Shown here: positions 26,639 through 34,245 of the stretch, piece after piece | Position numbering within the stretch: position 1 is the stretch's first letter | Layout: each line of letters opens with the position of its first letter | Origin: Mycetocola spongiae | GTDB taxonomy: Bacteria > Actinomycetota > Actinomycetes > Actinomycetales > Microbacteriaceae | NCBI RefSeq assembly: GCF_020424085.1 | Contig: NZ_CP080203.1 | Coordinates: 1,860,001-1,924,000 of the forward strand | DNA: 64,000 bases | Direction of reading: 5' to 3' | Position numbers and translations under genes: made by a program | The notes under the pieces: model-generated | Told to the model about the DNA's origin: nothing | What the model saw: the letters and a program-made list of their open reading frames with translations, nothing else | Databases searched by the model: none

Positions 26639-27046
26639 CTAGGCGCGCAGCGCCGCCACCGCCTGGATCGTGGCCTCGGTCAGCGGGGCGGGCAGCCGAT
26701 CCAGCGCAAACCAGCCCAGATCCGAGTGCTTCTGGGGCTCCACCAGGCGCGGCTCCCCCGCAAAAGACTCCGCCAGATGTACCGGGGCGATCCAGTGTTC
26801 CCCCGCCTCCGCATCGATCTGGTCCACCACGCAGAGCAGGGTGGTGGCACCGAGCCGGATATCCAGCTCCTCCTCCACCTCGCGGGCGATCGCCGCCGCC
26901 ACCGTCTCGCCAAAATCGATCTTGCCGCCGGGCAGCCCCCAGGCCCCGGCCTCGGGTGCGCGCCGCCGCCGAATGAGCAGCAGCGCCCCCTCGCGAAAAA
27001 TAGCCGCGCCGCAGCCCGCGCGGGGTCCGCCCTGAGTGTGTTCCAT
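26639..27046 (-). CDS. Nudix hydrolase
   Basis: A 135-residue Nudix protein. The Nudix box runs from Gly41 to Ile63: G-x5-E47-x7-R55-E56-V-E-E59-E60-L-D62-I, where Asp62 replaces the usual glycine. The MutT-like N-terminal part GAAIFREGALLLIRRRR and LPGGKIDFGET suggest a nucleotide or ADP-ribose type substrate. The open frame extends upstream, but ATG at 27046 gives the normal length and starts just before the family fold. Confidence 0.85.
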   Translation of the reverse strand: MEHTQGGPRAGCGAAIFREGALLLIRRRRAPEAGAWGLPGGKIDFGETVAAAIAREVEEELDIRLGATTLLCVVDQIDAEAGEHWIAPVHLAESFAGEPRLVEPQKHSDLGWFALDRLPAPLTEATIQAVAALRA

Positions 27047-27396
27047 GATCGATAAGTTTAGCCACCCGCGGTGCCCCGCCCCCTCCCCTTCGCGGACATA
27101 ATCGGCCAGCCCGGCCGGGTTTTTTCCCCGCGCCCCGCGCCCAAAATTCCGCGAAAATCTGCGGGCCCCGGCGCGACACGGGTATATGCACATTTCGTCA
27201 CGGCCTGGGCCCACCACCCACCCGGTTGCTACGTTAACAACACCCGTTACCCCCGGCCCACTCTCGGCCCGGTACCGCCGTTTCGAGAGTCACCGCCTCC
27301 CCCGCGATGCGACCGGGAACTCAACATACTCTCCGCCGAACGCCCGTCCCCCAGCGCCCGCCGTTTCGGCACCCGCTCTCTCTGTTGGACACGGTC
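27047..27396. other. Non-coding divergent spacer
   Basis: 350 bases between divergent genes. A CCCGGCCGGG palindrome followed by six T (27110-27125) looks like a weak terminator on the plus strand, although no plus-strand gene precedes it closely. A GTATAT stretch near 27181 and a GTTG-N9-CAAC dyad near 27230 could be control elements. No convincing gene. Confidence 0.4.
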
Positions 27397-28104
27397 ATGC
27401 ACTCTCAGCGCTTCGCAAAACGCCCCACCCGGGAAAAGCTGCGCCTGCATTTTGACCCGAGCCGGCGCCGTAGCTTCCTGCGCGGCAATACCGTGGTCCT
27501 GTGCCTGAGCTGGTGTGCGCTCTTTATGGCCATCGGCGGGTTCCTCCTCGTGCGCACCACCCGGGGCTCGCTCCTCAGCCAGGGCCTATGCCTCGCGCTG
27601 GCCATCATCGTCCTCTTTGGCCTGCTGCCGATGCTGCACTCAGCCCGCCGCCGCTTCCAGCGCATCAGCGCCGAGGAGGATTCCCCGGTACTCGCTGTAA
27701 ACGAGGGCGGGGTCGCCCTGCACAGCGTGGGTCAGATCCCCTGGGCCGAAATGTGTGTGATCCTCCTGATCGATGCGTCCGCGCGCGGCGGCGCACGCCG
27801 CGCCAAGCTCAGCGGCTACGGCTCGCTCGGGGTCAGCATCGTGGTGTGGGACCACACGCTGCTGCTGGAAAACCTAGCCCCCGAGTGCAGCGCCCGCGAG
27901 GTGCGCCGCTGGCCGCAGCCCGATGGCACATGCGTGGGCGAAATCTATCTGCCGCTGGACCCGCTGCTCACCGAATACCAGTGCGCCGAGGCGTTCCGCG
28001 CCCTCGGGCTGGCCGCGGGCAAACACCGGGTGCCGCTGCAAAACCCGCGCACCGGCGCCCAGTTCCGCGCGGCCCTGGCCACCGCCGCCGCGCGCCACCG
28101 CTAA
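27397..28104 (+). CDS. Hypothetical two-pass membrane protein
   Basis: A 235-residue protein not recognised. Two membrane segments lie at residues about 31-52 and 60-80, preceded by a basic N-terminus; the remaining 150 residues are soluble, begin with RRRFQRISAEEDSPVLAVNEGGV and contain strands that could form a PH-like fold (FxxPWAEMCVILL-like pattern). The ATG at 27397 is the start that gives the membrane segments right after the N-terminus; an earlier start at 27307 would add an Arg/Pro-rich stretch. Its stop shares four bases with the convergent gene. Confidence 0.65.
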   Translation: MHSQRFAKRPTREKLRLHFDPSRRRSFLRGNTVVLCLSWCALFMAIGGFLLVRTTRGSLLSQGLCLALAIIVLFGLLPMLHSARRRFQRISAEEDSPVLAVNEGGVALHSVGQIPWAEMCVILLIDASARGGARRAKLSGYGSLGVSIVVWDHTLLLENLAPECSAREVRRWPQPDGTCVGEIYLPLDPLLTEYQCAEAFRALGLAAGKHRVPLQNPRTGAQFRAALATAAARHR

Positions 28105-29222
28105 TCGCGGGGAGCGCGCAACTCAAACTCGGCGGGCACCGAGGCCACGCCGTTCACCTGCACGCCGATCGCGTGGATGCCCGGGTGGTAGCGGCGGGTG
28201 GTGATCGGGCGGAACGAGTGCTCGCGCTCGATCACCGCGGATTCCCCCGGCTCGAGCGAGAGCGTGCTGTGTTTAAACGTCTTGGTCGTGAGGCTGCCAT
28301 TGGCCTTGCGATGGTGCACCACATAATCGATGACGAGCCGCGCGGGCTCCGCACCGGTATTGCGCACGGTCGTGGAAAATCCGATGGTCCCGGAAAAATC
28401 TATCGCCGGGGCCGAGAGCCGGATGGGCCCCACCTCGACCGCTGCCGGGGCGAAGCCCAGGAGCGCCAGCGCGCCCGGATCACCCTTCTTCACGAGCGAG
28501 CGCAGCGCATGCCGCACCAGCTTATTGGTATGTGCATCGGGCTCGGCGAGCCAGGCCGCGCACGTATCGAGCACGAGGTCCGGGCGATGCCGGGCCAGAT
28601 CGTTCAGATGATTGGCCACCGAGCGGCGCACATATTCGCTGTCATCCCGGTAGAGCCGCCCGAGGATCGGCAGCGTCGCCTCGGGTTCGGAGAGGATGCG
28701 CGGCACGCGCACGCCCCACGGCAGATAGGCGCGGGTGCCCTCGCTCGCGAGGCGGCGCACGTGCTCATCCGGGTGGCCCGTCCAGGTGCCGATCACGGCG
28801 AGCGCGCGATCCAGGTCATAAATCAGCAGCGAGCGGATCCCCCACTCGGCGGTCAGCAGCGGCGTGAGTTCGGCCTGCAGCGCGAGGGCATCCTCGAAGG
28901 CCCCCGGATCCGTGCCCGCGGTCACCACGGACAGGGCGCGGGTGGCCGCCGCCTCGGTGAGCGGCCAGATCGCCCACCCGGCGGGCGGCAGGGGCGCGGC
29001 CAGTGCCGCGCGAAAAACCGCGGCGAGCGTGCGATAGTCCGCCGGGATATCGCTCAGCAGGGCATCGCGCAGCAGATCGGTGCGCGCCCGCAGCGTGAGC
29101 GGGGTGAGCACCGGCTCGGTCACGGCCTCCAGCGCGGGAACGGGGGTTCCCGCGGCGGCGGAGATCGCGGCGGTCAGGGAGCGTACGGCGTCCATTCCCA
29201 GCAGTTCATCGGCAAAGGGCAC
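28101..29222 (-). CDS. DNA alkylation repair protein, AlkC/AlkD-like HEAT-repeat glycosylase
   Basis: A 373-residue protein. The middle part is HEAT-like with the family pattern EHVRRLASEGTRAYLPWG, then SEYVRRSVANHLNDLARHRPDLV, and NKLVRHALRSLVKKGDP. These match AlkC-type alkylpurine DNA glycosylases. After residue about 270 a beta-rich Ig-like domain follows (FSTTVRNTGAEPARLVIDYVVHHRK), as in AlkC. It would excise 3-methyladenine-type lesions from DNA. Catalytic residues were not individually verified. Confidence 0.8.
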   Translation of the reverse strand: MPFADELLGMDAVRSLTAAISAAAGTPVPALEAVTEPVLTPLTLRARTDLLRDALLSDIPADYRTLAAVFRAALAAPLPPAGWAIWPLTEAAATRALSVVTAGTDPGAFEDALALQAELTPLLTAEWGIRSLLIYDLDRALAVIGTWTGHPDEHVRRLASEGTRAYLPWGVRVPRILSEPEATLPILGRLYRDDSEYVRRSVANHLNDLARHRPDLVLDTCAAWLAEPDAHTNKLVRHALRSLVKKGDPGALALLGFAPAAVEVGPIRLSAPAIDFSGTIGFSTTVRNTGAEPARLVIDYVVHHRKANGSLTTKTFKHSTLSLEPGESAVIEREHSFRPITTRRYHPGIHAIGVQVNGVASVPAEFELRAPRD

Positions 29223-29341
29223 GGCGGTATCTCCTGGATCGGCGGGGAGGCGGATTACCCCCGTGATCAGAGCGTAGCCGGTGCCGCCGACCCGAACGTA
29301 ATACGGCGGATCGCGGGCGCGGAAACCGCCAGGATAGGGGG

Positions 29342-30577
29342 ATGGCCTCCTCCCCCTCCCCCACCCATGCGCGCGGCCTCGGCCCGGTCCTCGGCACCGC
29401 CCTGATCGTGGCCTCGGTGCTGGGCCCGGGCATTCTGGGGCTCCCCGCCCTGGCCTATGCCCGCTCGGGCCCGGCGTTCCTCGTGGCCCTCGGCGGCATC
29501 CTCATAATGTCGGTATTTATCGCCCTGACATTTGCATTTTTGGGGCGGCGCGGCAACGAGGGCTCGGATATTGCCGGCTATGTGCGCTCGGCCTTTGGGG
29601 CGCGCGGCGGCGCGATCGTGGGCTATTGGTTTTATTTTGGGGTGACCCCGGGCATGGCCGCGCTTGGGCTGATCGCGGGCGAATACGTGCGCGGGCTGAT
29701 CGGCGGCGGCCTCGTGACCGTGGTGGGCACCGCCGCGATCCTGCTCGCCGTGGCGACCCTCGGCAGCCTCGCGGGGGTGCGGCTGAGTGCGGGGCTGCAA
29801 CTGATCCTGACCGGAACGCTCCTAGTGCTGCTGTGGCTTGCGGTGACCCTCGCGCTGCCCGCCGCCGATGCCTCCCACCTGCACCCGTTTGCGCCCGAGG
29901 GCTGGGGGGCGATTCTGCCCGCCGCGCTGATCCTGGTCTGGTTTCTCACCGGCTGGGAGGCCGCCGCCAATCTCACCGGGCTGCTGCGTGATCCGCGCCG
30001 CCGGCTGCTGCCGATCACGGTGGCCGCGCTGGTGATCCTCGCCGCCACGTTTGCCGCGGTCTGCCTCGTGATGGTGCTCGCGCTGGGGCCCGCTGCCACG
30101 GAGGGCGCCCCGATCGGCGCGATGCTCGCGATCACGCTGGGCCCGGCCGGTCCCGCGCTCGGGGCCGTGACCGCGGTGATCCTGACCCTCGGCAATATGA
30201 ACGCCTATCTGGCGAGCCTCGTCGCGGTGGGTGGCACGCTCGCGCGCGAGGGCCTGCTGCCGAGCGCTGGACGGGTCATGCTCACGGCCATCCCGGTGGG
30301 GCTGACCGTGCTGGCGCTGGCCGCGGCCCCGCTGCTGCCGCAGGCCACGGAGCTTTTTGTATCGCTCTCGGCGGCCTCGCAGATCCCGGTCCTGCTCATC
30401 GGTTCCGCGGCGGGGCTGATGCTGCTGCCGCGCCGCTCCGCGGGCCGCTCTCTTGCGCTCGGCGCCACCGTGTCCTCGGCCCTGTTGCTCGCGGTGGCCG
30501 GCTGGTATCTGCTCGCGCCGCTGCTGATCGCCGGTATCGCGCTGCTGGCATTTCGGCGCCGGGGCGCGCCCGCCTAG
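29342..30577 (+). CDS. APC-family amino acid permease (YjeH-like)
   Basis: A 411-residue membrane protein with about eleven or twelve hydrophobic segments. The first, GTALIVASVLGPGILGLPALAYA, carries the Gly-rich unwound motif of APC transporters; WFLTGWEAAANLTGLLRDPRR is the conserved region near membrane segment 6 with the following cytoplasmic loop. Most similar in layout to YjeH-type amino acid exporters. Substrate unknown. No regulator gene next to it. Confidence 0.87.
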   Translation: MASSPSPTHARGLGPVLGTALIVASVLGPGILGLPALAYARSGPAFLVALGGILIMSVFIALTFAFLGRRGNEGSDIAGYVRSAFGARGGAIVGYWFYFGVTPGMAALGLIAGEYVRGLIGGGLVTVVGTAAILLAVATLGSLAGVRLSAGLQLILTGTLLVLLWLAVTLALPAADASHLHPFAPEGWGAILPAALILVWFLTGWEAAANLTGLLRDPRRRLLPITVAALVILAATFAAVCLVMVLALGPAATEGAPIGAMLAITLGPAGPALGAVTAVILTLGNMNAYLASLVAVGGTLAREGLLPSAGRVMLTAIPVGLTVLALAAAPLLPQATELFVSLSAASQIPVLLIGSAAGLMLLPRRSAGRSLALGATVSSALLLAVAGWYLLAPLLIAGIALLAFRRRGAPA

Positions 30578-30586
30578 AATTTGGCT

Positions 30587-30865
30587 ATGACCCCGACCGC
30601 AACGGCCACCGATCGCTCCCTCGCCGCCACCCTGAACTGGGTGGGGCTCGGGGCCTGGGCGCTCCTCCTCGTGGGCGGCGTGCTCTTCCTGCTGGGGATG
30701 TCCCCCGTGGAGGCGGGCTATTTTGCGAGCGATCCGTTGCACGAGAATCCGTTTGCGGGCGCACTCCTGGGACCCACCTCCTGGGCGGGCCTGGGCCTGG
30801 CCTCCCTGGGCCTGCTCGGCCTGGGGTTCTGGATGGGGGCGCGCGTGCTCGGGCGCGCGCGCTAA
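30587..30865 (+). CDS. Small two-pass membrane protein
   Basis: A 92-residue protein with two clear membrane segments (residues about 17-40 and 62-82) separated by a short loop, and a basic C-terminus ARVLGRARAR-like. No family recognised. The start is decided by TAGAAT (30575-30580) six bases before the ATG at 30587, indicating a leaderless message; a TTG two codons upstream is the alternative. It follows the permease gene by nine bases and its stop shares four bases with the convergent kinase gene. Confidence 0.65.
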   Translation: MTPTATATDRSLAATLNWVGLGAWALLLVGGVLFLLGMSPVEAGYFASDPLHENPFAGALLGPTSWAGLGLASLGLLGLGFWMGARVLGRAR

Positions 30866-31767
30866 AGCTCCGCGCGCCGCGGCGGATTGGCCCCGGCCCG
30901 GGATACCGTGATCGCCGCTGCCCGCAGCGCGGTCTCGCCGATCCGGGTGAGGGTGGGGGAATCCAGCGTGCCCGCCCGCACGGCCTCATCCGCGCCCACC
31001 TCAAGCACCGCGGCGAGCATCGCCGCCATAAACGAATCCCCCGCACCGATGGTATCCACCACGCTCACGCGCGGGGCGGGCAGGGTATAGAGCTCGCCGC
31101 CCGCGAGGATCAGGCAGCCCTCGGCGCCGCGGGTCACCGCGACCAGCCCGGCCCCGCCCCGGGAGGCGAGACGGTCCAGGACCGCGGGCAGGGCGAGCCC
31201 CGGATAGAGCCACTCGGCGTCCTCATCGCTGAGCTTCACGATATCCGCGAGCGCGGCCAGGCGCTCGGTGCGCTCCACGACGCTCTGATGTTCGGGAATG
31301 ATCAGCGGGCGCATATTGGGGTCAAAGCTCACCAGCGCGCGCGGGCGCACGGCGCCGAGTGCGGCCTCGATCAGATCGGCCCCGGGCTCCAGATACGCGG
31401 CGATGGACCCGGTATGCACCAGGCGCACATCCGCTGGGATCTCCGGCTCCGTGAGCGCCCCGGTGATCTCAAAACGATAGCTCGCGGCCCCGTCCCGATC
31501 CAGCGTGGCGCGCGCCGTCGCGGTGTCCCCCGCATCGCGGGACCCGGCGGTGACCGCCACGGAGCTGGCCTCCAGGTGCCGGTTGATGGCCGCGCCGCGC
31601 TCGTCGCGGCCAAAACGGGTATGCAAAACCACGGGGATATCCAGCCGCGCCAGGCCGATCGCCACGTTCATCGGGCTTCCCCCGGGATGCTCGTGGATTC
31701 CCTCGGGCCCGTCCACGATATCGGTCAGGGCCTCGCCAATCACATAGGCGGTGGGTTCAGGGCTCAC
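30862..31767 (-). CDS. PfkB-family carbohydrate kinase (fructokinase-like)
   Basis: A 301-residue ribokinase-fold kinase. N-terminal sugar site YVIGEALTDIVDGPEG and HPGGSPMNVAIGLARL, and the C-terminal catalytic motif DTIGAGDSFMAAMLA with the catalytic aspartate. The layout fits fructokinase. It overlaps the upstream polyol dehydrogenase gene by four bases, so a ketose made by that enzyme would be phosphorylated here (inference). Confidence 0.9.
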   Translation of the reverse strand: MSPEPTAYVIGEALTDIVDGPEGIHEHPGGSPMNVAIGLARLDIPVVLHTRFGRDERGAAINRHLEASSVAVTAGSRDAGDTATARATLDRDGAASYRFEITGALTEPEIPADVRLVHTGSIAAYLEPGADLIEAALGAVRPRALVSFDPNMRPLIIPEHQSVVERTERLAALADIVKLSDEDAEWLYPGLALPAVLDRLASRGGAGLVAVTRGAEGCLILAGGELYTLPAPRVSVVDTIGAGDSFMAAMLAAVLEVGADEAVRAGTLDSPTLTRIGETALRAAAITVSRAGANPPRRAEL

Positions 31768-33170
31768 TCGGGGGATCCTTCCAGTGCGGCGTCGATGCCG
31801 TGGGCGCGAATGGCCTCCAGGGAGGCGATATATCCTTCGCTAAAGATAGCGTTATTTGCGAGTTCCCCAAAGACCTGTTCGCAGCGCAGGAAGGCGAGCG
31901 GGTCCTCCCCCAGGTTTCGCGCGCGGGTCCACACCTCGTGTTCCAGCGGATCGCCGGGCTCCGGGGAGCGGGCCACCCACTCGGCCCAGGCCGCCACGAG
32001 CAGCGCCCCGGCCCCCGCGGGCCGGCCCGCGGCGAGGTTATCGCGCACCGCGGGCAGCACAAATTTGGGGATGCGATTCACGGCATCGGTGGCGAGCCGA
32101 TCGAGGGTATCGGCGATCGCGGGATTGGTGAAGCGGATAAAAAGCTGCCGAATATAGTCGTCCAGGTTGATGCCCGGGACCGCTTCCAGGCTCGCGCGGG
32201 CCTCGGCCAGATAGCGGTGTAGGAAACCGGCGATCACCGGATCGGCCGCGGCCTCATGCGCAAATGTGAACCCGCGCAGCAGCCCGGTATAGGCCATGCC
32301 CTGATGCGCGGCATTAAGCAGGCGCAGCTTCATCAGCTCATAGGGCTCCACATCCTCCACCAGCTGCACCCCGGCCCGCTCCCAGGCGGGGCGTCCGGCG
32401 GGGAAGTGATCCTCCACTACCCACTGCACAAACGGCTCCGCGACCACGGGCCATGCGTCCTCAAGACCCAGCCGCTCGGCGACCAGCGCGCGGTCGGCAT
32501 CGGTGGTGACGGGCGTGATCCGGTCCACCATGGAATTGGGGAAGGCCACCTCGGCGGCGATCCACTCGGCCAGCGCGGGATCGCTGCGCCGGGCACAGTC
32601 CAGCACCACCGAGCGCGCCACATCGCCGTTGCCCGGGACGTTATCGCAGGAGAGCACCGTGAAGGGCGCGATCCCGGCCGCGCGGCGGCGGGCCAGCCCC
32701 GCAATAATCAGCGCAAATACCCCCGCTGAATCCGCGGCCTCGGGCAGGCGGTAGCCCCCCTCGGTGACCGTGAGTGAGACGATGCGGGTGCCCGGGGCGG
32801 CGAGCGCCCGCAGCACGGCCTCCGGGTCATCGGGCGCATAGAGAAAGCGGGCGATCGAGCCGATCACGCGCGCCTCCAGGCCGCCGTCGCCGGCCTTGAG
32901 GACCAGCGTATAGAGGTTGTCCTGCGCGGCGAGGACATCGCGCATCCGGGCATCGCCGGGCATGACCCCCACGCCGCAGATTCCCCAGCCGGGGTCCTCG
33001 CCCGCGGCCAGCAGCCGGTCGAGGTACATCGCCTCGTGGGCGCGATGGAAATTGCCCAGGCCGAAGTGGATAATCCCGACCCCGAGCGCGGAGCGGTCAT
33101 AGGCGGGCACGGCCACGGGGATATCCCCCGCGGGGCGGTGGCCGTGCAGCTGGGACAGGGGAAGGGACAC
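31764..33170 (-). CDS. Mannitol dehydrogenase family protein (polyol/uronate NAD-dependent dehydrogenase)
   Basis: A polyol-specific long-chain dehydrogenase of about 468 residues. The N-terminal nucleotide site reads GIIHFGLGNFHRAHEAMYLD; LSCDNVPGNGDVARSVV and the catalytic region LMKLRLLNAAHQGMAYTG (Lys, Asn, His of the family) follow. It oxidises a sugar alcohol such as mannitol or arabitol to the ketose, or reduces a ketonic acid. The frame extends to 33323, but those residues are Pro/Arg-rich; GTG at 33170 just before the family N-terminus is my choice, without a strong Shine-Dalgarno. Confidence 0.88.
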   Translation of the reverse strand: MSLPLSQLHGHRPAGDIPVAVPAYDRSALGVGIIHFGLGNFHRAHEAMYLDRLLAAGEDPGWGICGVGVMPGDARMRDVLAAQDNLYTLVLKAGDGGLEARVIGSIARFLYAPDDPEAVLRALAAPGTRIVSLTVTEGGYRLPEAADSAGVFALIIAGLARRRAAGIAPFTVLSCDNVPGNGDVARSVVLDCARRSDPALAEWIAAEVAFPNSMVDRITPVTTDADRALVAERLGLEDAWPVVAEPFVQWVVEDHFPAGRPAWERAGVQLVEDVEPYELMKLRLLNAAHQGMAYTGLLRGFTFAHEAAADPVIAGFLHRYLAEARASLEAVPGINLDDYIRQLFIRFTNPAIADTLDRLATDAVNRIPKFVLPAVRDNLAAGRPAGAGALLVAAWAEWVARSPEPGDPLEHEVWTRARNLGEDPLAFLRCEQVFGELANNAIFSEGYIASLEAIRAHGIDAALEGSPE

Positions 33171-33350
33171 GGGGCACTCGATTCTTCGATGACGGGGAGG
33201 CCCTTCCAGACTGGCAGGCGGCGGCGCGCGGGTCATCCCCCTCCGCACCGGAATAAGTGACCGTTGTCTGGGGAGGGACCCCGCGGAAAACCGCGGCGAT
33301 TTCCGCGGCGCGGCCCGTATCATGCCCGTTTCCCCGCAAACGCCAACCGG

Positions 33351-33370
33351 TTTATGTGGGTTTTATGTGG
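33351..33370. promoter_or_regulatory. Tandem TTTATGTGG repeats, candidate DeoR operator
   Basis: Two copies of TTTATGTGG (33351-33359 and 33362-33370) sit 11 bases apart, about one helical turn, right after the DeoR-type regulator stop and upstream of the dehydrogenase gene on the minus strand. DeoR-family proteins often bind such direct repeats. Assignment to this regulator is inference. Confidence 0.5.
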
Positions 33371-33371
33371 C

Positions 33372-34157
33372 CTAGACCCGGACCACCCGGGTACCCAGCG
33401 CCGCAAAATCCCGCGCGAGCGTCGCGGGAAGCTCGGTCCCGGTGATCAGCGCCTCCACCTCATCCACCGTCCCGAAGCGCACAAAGCTGGAGCGGCCAAA
33501 TTTATCGTGCCCGCCCACAAAGAGTGCCCGCGCGCTCACCCGCAGCGCCGTCTGCTTTACCGCGGCCACCGCCGGATCGGGGGTGGTCAGCGCGCCGTCC
33601 GCCGAGACACCATTGGCCCCGAGGATCGCCAGATCCGGCGCAAACCCCTCCAGGCCGCGGATCGCGAGCGCGTCCACCGCCCCCAGGGTTCCGGCACGCA
33701 CGCGGCCGCCGATCATGATCACCTCGGTCTGCGGCCGCCCCACGAGGTGCAGGACCACGGGGATCGACGCTGTCAGCACGGTGAGCGGGCGGTCGGTGGG
33801 CAGCGCCTCGGCCACAAGCGAGGGCAGAAAACCCTCGTCGATAAATACGGTGCCGGCGTCCCCCAGCCGGCGCACGGCCTCGGCCGCGATGCGGGATTTT
33901 TCCGCCGTATGGTGCGTGGCGCGAAAGTCCAGGGCCGTCTCGATCAGGCCGCTCTCCACGACCCGGATCACCCCGTAGTGTCGCTCCAGGGCCCGCTCGG
34001 CCTCGAGCGCGCGCAGGTCCCGGCGGATGGTTTCGGCCGAGACGGAAAACCGCGGTGCAAGCTCGGTCACGGCCACGCTTCCGCGTTCGCGCACAAGCCC
34101 CAGAATCGCGGCTCGGCGGGCGCGGGCCCCGCGCTGATTCTGGGCGACTTCGCTCAT
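33372..34157 (-). CDS. DeoR/GlpR-family transcriptional regulator
   Basis: A 261-residue regulator with N-terminal helix-turn-helix (VAVTELAPRFSVSAETIRRDLRALE, split over residues 27-52) and a C-terminal sugar-phosphate-sensing DeoRC domain containing DEGFLPSLVAEALP and LGANGVSADGALTTPDP. ATG at 34157 has a GGAAGGA Shine-Dalgarno and is preferred to an earlier start at 34178. It heads the polyol dehydrogenase and kinase genes on the same strand and probably represses them. Confidence 0.9.
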   Translation of the reverse strand: MSEVAQNQRGARARRAAILGLVRERGSVAVTELAPRFSVSAETIRRDLRALEAERALERHYGVIRVVESGLIETALDFRATHHTAEKSRIAAEAVRRLGDAGTVFIDEGFLPSLVAEALPTDRPLTVLTASIPVVLHLVGRPQTEVIMIGGRVRAGTLGAVDALAIRGLEGFAPDLAILGANGVSADGALTTPDPAVAAVKQTALRVSARALFVGGHDKFGRSSFVRFGTVDEVEALITGTELPATLARDFAALGTRVVRV

Positions 34158-34245
34158 CGGTTCCTTCCGCGGGCGCACTCGCCGCCCCGAACCCCACAGT
34201 AGCGCGCGGCGGGGCGGGCCGGAATACCCGCCCGCCCCGCGCCCG

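Noticed and set aside
27501-29405. 634-codon plus-strand open frame crossing two genes
   Set aside because: Arg/Gly/His-rich translation spanning a membrane-protein gene in another frame and the antisense of the alkylation-repair gene; no domain.
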